In this document: one piece after another, positions 49,499 to 62,100 of the stretch
Layout: every line of letters begins with the position of its first letter
Position numbering within the stretch: the first letter of the stretch is position 1
Source: Hydractinia symbiolongicarpus
Taxonomy: Eukaryota > Cnidaria > Hydrozoa > Anthoathecata > Hydractiniidae
NCBI RefSeq assembly: GCF_029227915.1
Contig: NC_079886.1
Location: 11,617,501-11,681,500, forward strand
Direction of reading: 5' to 3'
Length of the DNA stretch: 64,000 bases
Program-made: the position numbers and the translations under genes
Notes under the pieces: model-generated
Told to the model about the DNA's origin: nothing
Seen by the model: the letters and a program-made list of their open reading frames with translations, nothing else
Database searches by the model: none

Positions 49499-50085
49499 GG
49501 CGGCGTGAAAAAGGTTATTTCAACAATATTATTAAAGAATTGACGATCGCTTCGGTTTAGTTTTCACTTTCAATAGAAGGCATGGCTTCACTTGGCAACC
49601 ATCAATCCAAGAAATAATTTTTACTTGATGTTTTCTGTTGTTTATGTTTTTTGTCTTTTCAAACAATCGAATGTTAAAAACATTCGAAATACACTCCTAC
49701 TTTGGTATTTTGCACTCAAACGCATCAAACATTCATGAAACAGCATAAATTGGTTGGTGAACAGATTTATTTTGATAAAAAGTTTGTTCGAGAACAAACT
49801 TTATCAAACTTGATATTTTCCTTCTTTTTATTTTTTTAGCGAAAATATGGTTCCTCTCAAATGCAACAAAATTTTCATCGAGTTTAAATTTTGAAGAAAT
49901 CTTTGACGACAGAAGTGATTATGAAAATGTTGTAAAACAAGGAAACAAGAATAAAGTTTGCGTGGGGATATATTTTTCCACTTTTTATCATTTAGTATTG
50001 CTTTTTCGCATAAAATGCAAACAACACGAGAACAATTTTAGAACTTGAATACACGATATTCTCACTGTCCATAAGGCACGGTCTC

Positions 50086-50101
50086 GCTGCCCCAAGGCAA
50101 C
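50086..50101. promoter_or_regulatory. X-box-like (RFX) motif just upstream of CFAP221
   Basis: GCTGCC-CCAA-GGCAAC: the right half is a perfect RFX half-site and the left half is one base off GTTGCC; the spacer is 4 bases rather than 1-3. It lies 12 bases before the start codon. RFX factors drive ciliary genes in animals, so the match has functional sense, but it is imperfect. Confidence 0.4.
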
Positions 50102-50112
50102 ATCAAACAAAG

Positions 50113-53100
50113 ATGGCGGTTGAAGCAAGCAATACAAGTTTTTTCCCATCCGGTAAAGAGAACATGCTTCACGACTTCGTGGGAGTACCTGATAATAAGA
50201 AGGTGGAAAATCATTTATTGGATACTAGTGAGTGAGCAACCTATTTAGTTAATAATTATTTGTTTGTATTCTTAATGTAATATCTTCTTAAAAGTGTAAA
50301 GTGAAAGTTTACTTTCTTAACACAGCTAACTAACTCAGAAAACTGTTTAATAAAGCTTGGTTTTAACTGGTGAATTATTTCAAATAACATGAATTAATTT
50401 TTGAATGTAATTTCTTACTTCATGTCAGTTGACAGTGGAAGCATATTTTATTTTATTTGTTTTTCAAACCCACCTTTTTCCTATTTCATAAAATAACGTG
50501 AACTAGACATCAAATTTTTTTGTTCACGTTTTGTTCACGTTTAATTTATAAAATGAGAAAGCCTGAACTGAGTACTGCTATTTTCATGCAAATGTGACTT
50601 GCAAAACATACAGTGTTGAGAACTTATTATGAGGTACACATACGCATAAAAACATGCTTTCAAAGGGGACTTCCCACCTCAAAAAAACTTTATTTCACAT
50701 CATATATAGATATATAGCTATATATATGCTAAAGTACAGAATTTAATAATTTTTTTGCATAATTAGTTAATATAACTTAGAAATATTGCATTCTTTTTTT
50801 TACCTTTTTAAAAAGAATGTGCTACCTTTGGCAGTAATGGTGACCTTCCTCTCTGAAACAGTCTAGTTCAGCAATTGTGAGAAAAATGTAAACAAATGAC
50901 GTATACCAGGTAAATAAAGGACAGACAAACCCATGGATTTGTCCATCGACTAGTTTAAAAATATTTTCCTGCACTGACATACTTTACATGGCTAGACTCA
51001 CAAATATCGAGGGATATACCCTGTCTATTATTTCCAGGAGGGGTCATAGCTTTGATGGGGATTCCTAGAGTATTTAATGCTCTCTTTGAGCTACGCAAAC
51101 TCAATTAGGGTAAGCGCTCTGCCAGACAACTCCCTGCAACATTCAATGGCCCAAACATTGTGCCATCTTTCCAATCTCCCTCACATGGCTTGGGTTAACC
51201 CGGGGCTATGGTAATATTTAATTGCCCATATTGAATCGCCGCGAAGGGGAATTGAACCCGATCTCCTGCATAAAGTACAGGAGTGATAACCACTAAACTA
51301 CAGTGTCATAACAAAAGACCAGTGTATATATAAATTACCTTACCTTGAAAATTTAGAAAGTTAGTTACTTACAGTGCTTTAGGTTGTCAGATTTCTACTT
51401 CATTCCAAGAGCCTGTTGTCTTTTTTTCACATCTAGACAGAAGAAAGCCTTTTTTGATAATTGGTAACCGCACTTTGTTAAAGGACATTGTATGGGCTGA
51501 GATTAACCAAGAAAACATCGTTATAATTGATCATGTAAAGGTGTGGTTCTGTAGGTCCAGGGGAAGCAACATTGTAGCTTGATATATTGCATTAAAACAA
51601 CAGAGGAGGTACACATATACTTCTGTACAAGGAATATATGAACCCAAACCTAAAATAATTGGTTATAAACTAAAACAAACCAAGTCAAAATTTTGTTATA
51701 AGACTAGAACATTCCAGGATATGAATTCCGTATAATTCTCTCTTAAAGCTAACAATATTTTTTTTTACTTGTGGTCATTTCTTTTTTATCTTTATATACA
51801 ACCTTTATATACAACTGCAAAGTAATATCCCTACATTAAGAACTAAAATTTTCGCAAAATGTTTTGGTGGAAAAACTTCAGCTGACAGACACAATTTTTT
51901 ATTTCAGCGGAAACATTTTCAGACAAGATTTATAAAGTCAGAAAATGTATGGGTAGGTCTTTTGAAAGAATTTTAACCAGCCAATCAATTTTAGCTTATC
52001 AAAAGTAATGATTACGAAAATGACCCAAAAAGAAGGCTAGAAGCATTTAAAGTGTACATATATTCACTCAAGATCCAGTCTTTTTCAGGAGAGGCGTGCG
52101 ATCGCACGCGCACGCTTTGGCACACGCTTAAATCGTTTTAGTTCATTTTGAGGTAGCAAAGTGGGGGACATTTTAAATCGTGAATCCCAAACACGATGGT
52201 CGAGCGTATACGTATAGTGACTCTCTCAACCTTAACTTCCTTTTCTTCATGTCCGAAATAGTATGCATGACTATACTGTCATTTTCATAAATTTATTGTT
52301 TATTTTGCAGGTCATCACAAGCAAATAGGCAAAATTATGCTTGGTTTTTGAATTAAAAAAAAATCTTTATCCACGTGGCTTGAATTAAACTTCAAAAGTC
52401 ATTCAGAAAGTTCAGCTACATTTTACCAAAATTTATGCAGAAAATATACCGCACATGGGTTTCATCATCATCATCATCATCATCATTCTCGGCTTAACGT
52501 CCGTTTTCCATGCTAGCATGGGTTGGACGGGGTATATTAATGACCCTCTTCCAATCTGATCTAGACTGTGTTAGATCTAAACTCAACTTCCTCTGTATCA
52601 AGTCTGTCCTTATAACCTCCTAAGTCTTTGTCGGTCTGCCTCTGGGCTTTGCCCCAGGAACTATCAAGTCTCTACACTTTCTTACCCAATTATCCCCCTC
52701 CATTCTTTCCAAGTGCCCCAGTCACTTCGATCTTCTTATCTGGGTAACATCTTTAATTCCGCGGATACTTAGCCTGCTTCTTAGCTCATCTGAACTCTTT
52801 CTGTCTCTCAGACTGGCGTTACACATCCACCTAACCATTCTCATATCATTCCTTTCTAAACGGTCAAGATCTTCCTGCTTCACTGCCCATGTCTCACTAC
52901 CATACAACATAACACTTCTTACACAGGCCTCATACAACCTACCTTTTAACTCAATTGACAAGACTCTGCTAGTCAACAAAGGAAGTAACTCTCTGAACTT
53001 TTTCCAAGCAGAACCTATCCTGCAAGTAACACTTCTTCCAACACCCACTTCACTGCCCAACATATCACCTAAGTAACAGAAGTTCTCAACTATCTCTAAC

Positions 53101-56100
53101 GAGCCACTGTTGTACTTCATGGAAGCTGGAAATACTTCATTCTCTATAATCTCACCTTTGCAACACTTGCATACAAACTGAATGTCAGCTCTTAACCTTC
53201 CACCAATACTACTGCACTTCTTACGGAGCACGGATGAAACAATTCTGCAAGACTGCACTTACAGGTAGAACAGACATCCATGGACTTAAGAACATTAATA
53301 CTTTTGTTGGCCTTTGTTTTGGCGTGGGGAACAAAGGAATAGCGAGTTCCAACAAAGTTCACAGCTTAAGGTTTAAGCTCTGTGTAAAAAAAATTATGAT
53401 TTCAGTCATTAATTAAACTTCGTAGCTACATGTGGAAAAAACAATATTTAATGTAAATAAAATTACGGAAAGTTAACAGCAGCGATATATATAATTTTTT
53501 TTATTATTTTATAGTTATTTTATTTAGTTATTTTTAGGTTTAATTCTATAAAAATGACGGTAAAAAGATTAAAACATTGTAGTAAGTTTTCTATATTATA
53601 TAAAATTTGAATTATAAAATCACAAACGCTACTAAACGAAACATATTTATTGCCGTATTTTTTTAACAATATTTAATAATTAGTACAGCCACAAGTAAAA
53701 ACAAATCGATTAAATAGGCTTTTAAAATAAAATAATTGAGACAACAATAAAAGTTGCAAAGCTTTCTTAAATCTTTCTCTGACTTCATGTTTAGCTTTTT
53801 TTGTAATTAAAGGGGAAGTCCGGTAAATTTAAAATTTTTAAAATCACAATATTACATGTCTGTATAACAGCCAAAAAAAATTTTAAGCTAAAAGGTTCTA
53901 AAAGTCATAAAAGAAGCAATTTTGCCTCATATCATTTCTACTTTCACTTCATAATATATTTCCGCAACAAGTAATCTGGACACTAATAGTCTTCTGACGT
54001 CATTCGTGACAACAACATTCGGCGAGTTACTTTCTTACAGTTGTAAACTTATCTTGAAGTAGTTATGTCATCTTCCTCTTCCGATGTAAGCGATGTTGAA
54101 TTTAATGAAGATGAAGAATTTCATATTCGAACCGGAACGGAGTCAAAGTGAAGTGGCTGCAGCTTTAGAAGCTTTAGAAAACAACGTTGGTGCTAAAAAC
54201 TGCAATGTTGAAGCTGGAAATCATGTTGGAAATGTTGAGTGGTGCCAGTGCAAAAAGTGTAAAACTATGGTCACTGAAACTGAAAGTTTATGTTGTCGTG
54301 ATAATAATGATATTCTGGACGGTCATTTTCAAGGTTTCTGTTGATTAAAATATCTTCTTATCTTGTATTTTACTTCCTTGTTTGGTACATCAATCACTTT
54401 CTGTTCTGTCACAACAAAGTTTTAGAAAGCTAAACCTTGTTTATTTACACACGGAGGTACGCCTTTTTAAAGATCTTTTTTCTTTTTTCGCTTAGGTCAT
54501 ATGTGTGTTACAAATTCAGATGAATTCAAAATGGTTTGTTTGCCGGAACCCGTGTTACAGACAGCACTAGGTGCTATTCACAACATGAGAGGGATTCGTC
54601 ATGAGCTTTGCAACAGATCATATCGGTTTGCTGCTTATAAACAATATATATGGTGGGTGTATGGAAGACTGGGCAAAGGTTATCGAAAGCCTATACCATC
54701 ATGTGTTGTGTGGGTAATTCGTAGTGAATAGCCGCAGCCCGATGGGGTATATGTGCCATACACAGAATCAGGAATGGATTTGGACAAACAAAATATATAA
54801 GAACATGTATAATTGTAAAGATGATGAATAAAATTTGTACAATAAATGTTTTTTAAATATAACAAATGTCCCCCGGAATTGTAAAATAAGCGTTTCTTGA
54901 TGTAATGCTCAATATCATTTATAAACCAGGGGGTTACTTTTAGGTAAATCTTGAACGCATATTCGAGACAACAACTTCCTTCACAAACGTTTATTTTTAA
55001 TGCAATATTTCTGGGTGTTTCAGGCAACTTAAAAAATATTTTTTGAACCAAATCAAACACTTCCTTCATCAAGTTCTCTTGTTATTTCTTTTCTTTTCGG
55101 ATCCATTACTTTTTTTGCCACCCATTCCTTCGTAATTTTGGTGAAAGAAACTTTGAACTTCAACCTCCCATCGGACGTAGTGGCTTGTTGTTGTTCTACA
55201 CCCGAGTTGTGGTCAAGCACAGCTAGTTGCGTCCTAGCAACCATCCCAGCGTACAAGAATGTTAAGCGTTTGGGACAGTACTTATTCAACAGGGAATGGT
55301 AAACCTCGAGCCGTCCAGTGTGCTTGAAATCAGCTACGTAAATCGTTTAGTAGCTGTTTTTCATTAACAATTTTCTCCAGGGTGATGTAAGCAGGATTTT
55401 CTTCGGTTAACCACTTTTTCTGAGCTTTTTGTAGCAGGGTAAGTTCTTTATGAGCACACTTATGATATAGCGTATTATTTACTTAATAATGTACCCCATG
55501 GATTTGACAGAGTAAACTCTGCCACTTTTCCTTCAATAATATTGGATCTCCTTCACAAGTCGAGGAATGGAACCATGGAACTGCGACCTACTTATAAAGT
55601 TAACATTGGCAGTTTCAAATGCTTCAAATGCTTCTTTCACACCTTGAAACGTTAACCTGTTGAACAATATCCCACCAATATTCCAGCAGACAGCCTTACC
55701 GTTCCTTCCGCAATTCGATTTAAGTAAGGTTGTGATCTCCATGTCACTTTGTGGTTTACCGGCGCAAACCAATTTCACAATAAGCATACTACCCTTAGTT
55801 ATATGTTTTTTGATAGTAGCTTTCTCACCGCATTCAAAGCAGAATTTAAAGAGCGACTTAAGCATTTCAAAGTACACTAGAAACATTGTTGAAGGTGCAA
55901 TCAACTGCGTACCTTCCCTAACATCGACATCTTGCTCATTAACATCACTATCAGCCGTATCAGCACTACTTACGACCATATCAACATCGCTACTGACATT
56001 GAAAGATGAATCTGGATCAGTGCGATCTTCTACTTCACTTGCGCAAAATGAAGAGCAATCTCCAATTTCATCTCCCTCTTTTGCAATAAGGTTGACTGGG

Positions 56101-59100
56101 GAAACGCTAGTATGTTGACTTAATATAACAGTTTGCATATTCACTGAAGAAAAAGTTGGACTCATCTAAGTAGACATTGATTTGCATAACACAGCAGGAA
56201 CCATAGTGCTCTTTGTTCACATTGGTGTAGCACAGCTAACTTCTTTGTTAATCATGACGACATCAACAGTTTGCATAATAGCATCCTTAAAAAGGGGCTC
56301 GGCTTCTAGGGAAGGTGCTTCCGGGCTACCTGAGTTTTCTTCTGCTGTACAAGCTTCATCCACAATCTACAGTTATGAACACATTAAGAAATTTTTTATT
56401 CCTTAAAAGAACAAATATTTTTCCAACTCCAAGATTTTTAAATCTGATCATTTTTTGGAAGAGCACATAAAAAAGACATTCAAGGCTAAAAAAGTGTAAA
56501 AAAAAGAACAACCACACTGAGGTAAAATTTAAATGTTCTTATAAAAAACATGTACAAATATGTTTAACCATGATTGGCCTGCTGGGTTACCTGGCGTTTT
56601 GTTTTTCTTTCGTTTCTTGCGATGGATGCAGAACGCTTTGCAGGTAGCGGTTTTGAGAATAAAAATACAGATGGAATAGCGTTTGGTAATAATTTAAATT
56701 TATCACAGAGCCACAGAGCTCCGCCTAAATATTAAAATTTAAAAATGTATTGTTACCCCCTGGTTATTCATGGGTGAAACGATCAAAAGACAGGTGTTCA
56801 GAAAATTATTGAAGGTGAATAAAGTTTCGCAACAAGCTTATTTACACAAGAAATAATATGAAAAGAAGTCAAGAAAAATTTAAGAAGTGCAAGAAATACC
56901 TTGAGATCGCGTTGAAAACATTTGGACGTGAAATGCATACCACAAAGAACGAAATTCGTGTCTGCTTGATAGGGTGGATCTCGCTTCATAGCTGCTAGCC
57001 ATTTCTTACGACGTTGTTTACTTTCTTTTTCAGTGGGAACGTTATGCCACCCTTTTACATCAGCTACTGATTTTTTGGTGGAAGAGCTACAATAATTTAA
57101 AGCACCACAAGTAACCATGATAACAGTAAATTCAATGGTATATTTATGACTTGTTTGAAGTGGTGTAATCGACAACTGAAGTATTCCGGCGTGCAGAAAG
57201 CTGTTGTCATAAAATACGTCACGATAAACATAAGAGCCCAGACCTGGATGATAACAACAAAAAGATGGCAGCGTTTGAAAAAAAACAGTAACAATCCTAA
57301 ACTTTGATAGACATAACATTTGTAATACAAATTTAAAAAAAAAAAATTGCAGAAGTTATTCAAACGATGGTGTTTATTCAACACACAAATTTTGAAAAAT
57401 GACCGGACTTCCCCTTTAAACATTGATAAGGTTTAAAACCATCAACCTAAGAAAACCGAGGTGCACCAGTATTAATTTAGGTGCGTGATGCACCCCACGC
57501 TAGGTGAAAACTCACGACCAGGCCTGCATATTTGTTTTTTTGTTGATTTAAATATGTCATCTGAAACATGATTTCTATCTCATTTCTGGACAGTTTTGGA
57601 ACAGTCCATGTAACCAACTTTTTAGGCTCTATACTATAAGTCCAACATCATTTTATACCTTGGGTTCCCTTCAAGTTAAATAAACAAATTATACATAGTA
57701 ACTTGCTACCTTAGTTCTAAAGAGGCTAAGTCCAGGTCCCCCCCCCCCAATTCTAAAGACACCTAAGTCCAGGTCCCCAAAAATTCTAAAGGGGGCTAGG
57801 TCCATTTTTATGAAATTTGAGAATTTTTATTTTTCTGAATCTCTGGATCACTGGCTTTCTTTTGATATCTCTGATGTCTTAAAATTGATAACGAACTTTG
57901 ATAAAAAACATACTTAATTTTAAAAAAGGCCTAAGTCCATTTAGGTTTTAGTACAGGGCCTAAGTCCATCTGAATGAAATGTTTCAGTTTTAAAAAGACC
58001 TAAGTCCATGGGAAAGGGCCTAAGTCCATATTAAATTCAATTTAAATAAAAACAAAAGGACCTAAATTCATTTATTCTTAGAACAGCCCAGCATTTTATC
58101 GTTGGTTGTAAGTAGATGAAAAAATTGAATATAGTGTATTAATGATCCAATGGTGATAAAGAAAAGCAACAAAACCTGCATAGTGGGTTTTCATATGTGG
58201 TTATAAGTCCTTATAATTTAAATTAGTAAGCATTAAAGACGCCCAAGTCCTTTTTGTTGTTTTTACTTGGTAGCACATGACTTTTTACTTTGCCAATAAC
58301 AGCTTTTGATCCAAGAAACAAAATCATAATCATGGCTTTCAGAAAAGTTTCACTTCCATACCTAAATATTAAAAATGACTTCAGAATCAAGTAAAAACTT
58401 TAATCGCAGTTTTCTCAAAATCAAGAAAATGGACTTAGGCCCCTTTAGAATTAAGGCTCTTAGGACTTAGGCCCTTTTAAAATTAAAGCACTCAGGACTT
58501 AGGCCCTTTTAGAACCAAGGTAGGGAATTATGAAATTCTGTAATAGTTTAACATTATTTCTATATGAGTAAAATTTTTTTTGAGATTGTCACAAAAGCCA
58601 TTTGTTAAGATAATCACGTAATATGGACAGTTTATGTCCACGCAAACTCAAAAATACCTATGGTACAAAATAAATTTTCAAAGGTCCCTAAGAGAAAATA
58701 CAGGTTTTTTTCTGACTGCTAGCTACTGTGATATGCCAGTGTAATGTAATGTACTTTGATTTCTACTGGTGACTAACGCAAAATTATGTGAAATATTTTT
58801 TTGAACGTATTTTTTTATTTCGCAATATCTAATTGATTATGCATAGTTTCTATGAAGTCCTCACACAGCACTGCAAGTGATTTGTTTTGGTTAGCTCCTG
58901 CTGCTTACCCCTTAGGACTGCTGACTGATATATAGAGCCATGCCTTTAACTTCCATTACTCTGCAGTTCTTCTCAAATATGCTCTGCCATCCTCCCATCA
59001 ACCAGGGTTTTTCACTTCAACTATTGCCTAGACTTGTGCTATTCAATCGTCTTTAGTCTTTTTGATGCAGTTTATGGCTAAAAAATTTAAGAAAAATTTA

Positions 59101-62100
59101 AGCAGATGGAAAAACGAAAAACATTTGTTATATATTTCAAATGAGTTATTATACTCAGGAGAGTGATATATTCTTTTTTAAATAACTAACTTTTTAGAAA
59201 GTGTGAAAGATGGATGAAAATCGATATCAATTGATCATTGTACAATCACCATCCTTTAAAAATCACATTTACAGCTGGAAAAGTGAAAATATAGCTTTAC
59301 CATTAAAAAGATCAGCCTTTCTTTTAAAAAAATCAAGTTTTTTTATTTTTGATTTTTAAGTACACGTCGTTTACAGTGGCCTGTTAATAGACCCCCCTCC
59401 CCTAAAAAAGAAGAAAAATTTGGCCCACAGTGCACAATATATTAAAATTCTTGCAATTTGTTTTCAGAGAAGATAATGCCCAAAAAAGGTAATATCAGTG
59501 CCTTCATAGTGTGATTGCTACAATGTATGTAGTTTTTCTGATGTTTTCCTTAAATGAAATATACTCTTTTTTATTTGTTTAGACATTTACACTACTATTG
59601 GAGAAAACGAACTCCTCCATGTTAGGCCTTGCATTATTCATTTTGATGGATTCGAAGCTGGTGGAAGGTATCTTCGAAAACTGGTAGACATTATGTTTAA
59701 GATTTTTTTTATAATTTTTTATAATAAGCAAACTTTTTCAGATTTTTTAAGTTGTTTAAATAAATAAATAAATGAATGAATGAATGAATGAATAAATAAA
59801 TAAACTTAAATAACTATAAGGTTAATTCCTTAATTTGTACTTACAAGATACGACCAAAACAGTGACTAATAGAGGTCAAATACCATTGGTAACTGTTTTT
59901 GGGAGTTAAGGATTTGTGTCAAAGTTGAATTTTTGCTTAATTTGAATAAAGCAAGGGATAGAAGTTGTGAAGGTCGGTGTCAATAGCAGTGTCACCTTCC
60001 CTCCCCCTTCTCGGTCAAACAGTGTCAACTTTAGCATAACCCCCCCCCCCCCCCCCCTTCACCCCTAACAGTTTACATCAATTGTGAACAGTCCTTAATA
60101 AAAAATGTTCTACTTTAATTACACTTTTTCAAATTACCTGTTTAAAAATTTTGGGAGTTTCATGTTTTGACTTATATATTTATGAACCATCATGAACTGG
60201 TATTTTTTAGTGATAGTTTTGTTATGGTCAAATCCTTCTTTAATTTTTGACTTGTATATATTAATAAGCCTTATTTGAATTGAGGTCAGTTTAGTACAAA
60301 ATTAAAAAAAAAATATTGTTATTTGTTATTTTAACACTATAAAATTAGGATGTGTGAAATTATAAGATGAGGATGTGTGAAATTATATTGTTTTTTATAA
60401 AGTTGAGAAAAAACGTTGGCACACCAAAAAAAAAAAATATATTCTTTCTCAATATGAGCTGAAATTATAGTTTTTTTCCAACTTTCCATATGCCACTTTA
60501 ATTTATGTTTTTCAATGGTGTTTGTTGATACATCGTTTTTAAAATTCAAATTCAACACAAAAATTGGAATGTTTTTAACATCTCAGACTTGTTTAAAGCT
60601 ATTTTTAAAAAGTTGGTCCAACTTTTTAAAATAATCTAAAAGGTTTAGATCAATCAAAATGCTTTTTCAATCAAAATGCTTGTTTTTGTTTTTGAAATCT
60701 AATGTCTGTGCAGTGGAGTTTGATTGCGTAAACTGTGCAGTGGAGTTTGATTTTGTAAACTGTAGAGTATTTTAAAGCATACAAAGATATTTTAAAGATT
60801 TTAAAAAAAAGGACAAAGCAGAATTTAATAAATCTTATTAAGCGATTAAATACAGGAAGAGGTTTTTTGGTATGTCCGAGTCACAAAGTGTAAGGACAGG
60901 TATTATAAAAACACATACAAAAGAATTACAAGCAGACAGCGATGCTCTCATTACTGTGTCTTGTTTCGAAATATCTCCTTGTATTAGCTTAGTTATGTAG
61001 TCATAGTTAGAATAAGATAACGGAAGAAAATTATATTATTCTTTTTTCTCTTATCAAAATTCATTACTCTAGGTATTGCATACTTTACCATTTTTTGGTC
61101 CACTTTCTTGCATTGTTTTGATTGGTAGCAGTTGTCAATATAACTTCAAGTTTGCAACTGCCTCTCTGATTTTGTTGAAACAAATAATTTAAAAAAATCT
61201 GTTTTCGACAAAATTTTATTTTATTTGTCGAACTTGACAAATCGAATTGAAAAAATCAAATTGTGTATCAATGCGTTAACTTCCTTTCTATATTTTTAGA
61301 GAATTATAAATGCGTCTGGAGAATGCCAGAGAATGCATATCATACCACCTTCCACAGATGTCTTTAAAATAAAATACAAAAAAACGGTAAGTGATTTTGT
61401 CTACTGATTACTGGATTTGACATAAAATGAAGAAGAATTTTTACTAAGTGGAAAAACCCCAGACAATCATTAGCAGGAAAAGGCATTACCAGTGGCATCT
61501 TTTTTCTAAACTGGTGTCTATACAAGATTAAATATCTAAAAAATTTTACAAGAAGACACACATAAACATATAAAGCTAGTCTAAAACTTTTTATCTGTGC
61601 GTGATAAAATCCAAAATATCAATCTTTCTTTCAGCAAACTTTTTAGGTTTTCTATTGCACAATATTCTGTGTCACATTATAGGAATCATTTGTTCCTGGC
61701 ATGTACTTGGAAGTATTGATTGAATTCGCGCCAACAGAAAACAGATACCATTGCGATTGTATTCAAATTCATACCAAGGTAAATACTCTGCACTAATGCT
61801 GGAGTTTTTATTGGCCCTTAAAATTTGAATTTTTTTACGTCGTCAATAAAACTGCTGATGTGAGATACATTTCAACTGATTTGCGCCAGCAATTTTTTTT
61901 GTAATGAAATTTTTCAGCTGGCAAAAACTTTTGTCATTCACCTTTAATATGGGCTAGACCTCTCATGAATTCAATTGATCTCCTAAAACAATGACAAGTG
62001 GAAATGGAACACAAGTCCCATTGACATATACCTTCCCGATGATGAACTTTGTTAAGTTAATAGTTCACTGCCAATTGGCTTTTTGTGTTTCAAGATGAAC

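Larger units (their letters stand above)
53811..57415. mobile_element. Kolobok-type DNA transposon (TTAA), two genes, inactive
   Basis: Ends AGGGGAAGTCCGGT (53811-53824) and ACCGGACTTCCCCT (57402-57415) are perfect 14 bp inverted repeats flanked by TTAA on both sides (53807-53810, 57416-57419). Length 3605 bp. It encodes a THAP-domain transposase remnant on the minus strand and a P2X7-ballast-like protein on the plus strand, converging near 54.8-55.0 kb. TTAA duplication, AGGG ends and a THAP transposase fit the Kolobok superfamily. Confidence 0.85.

Noticed and set aside
49372-49560. 62-residue plus-strand frame as a gene
   Set aside because: Lies mostly inside the fold-back element, with no recognisable domain.
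51240-51309. Functional tRNA gene on the minus strand
   Set aside because: A and B boxes are present, but the acceptor stem does not pair and the anticodon loop is too large; the sequence continues into a SINE body.
53234-53416. Plus-strand frame upstream of the LINE fragment
   Set aside because: No motif; partly antisense to the LINE sequence.
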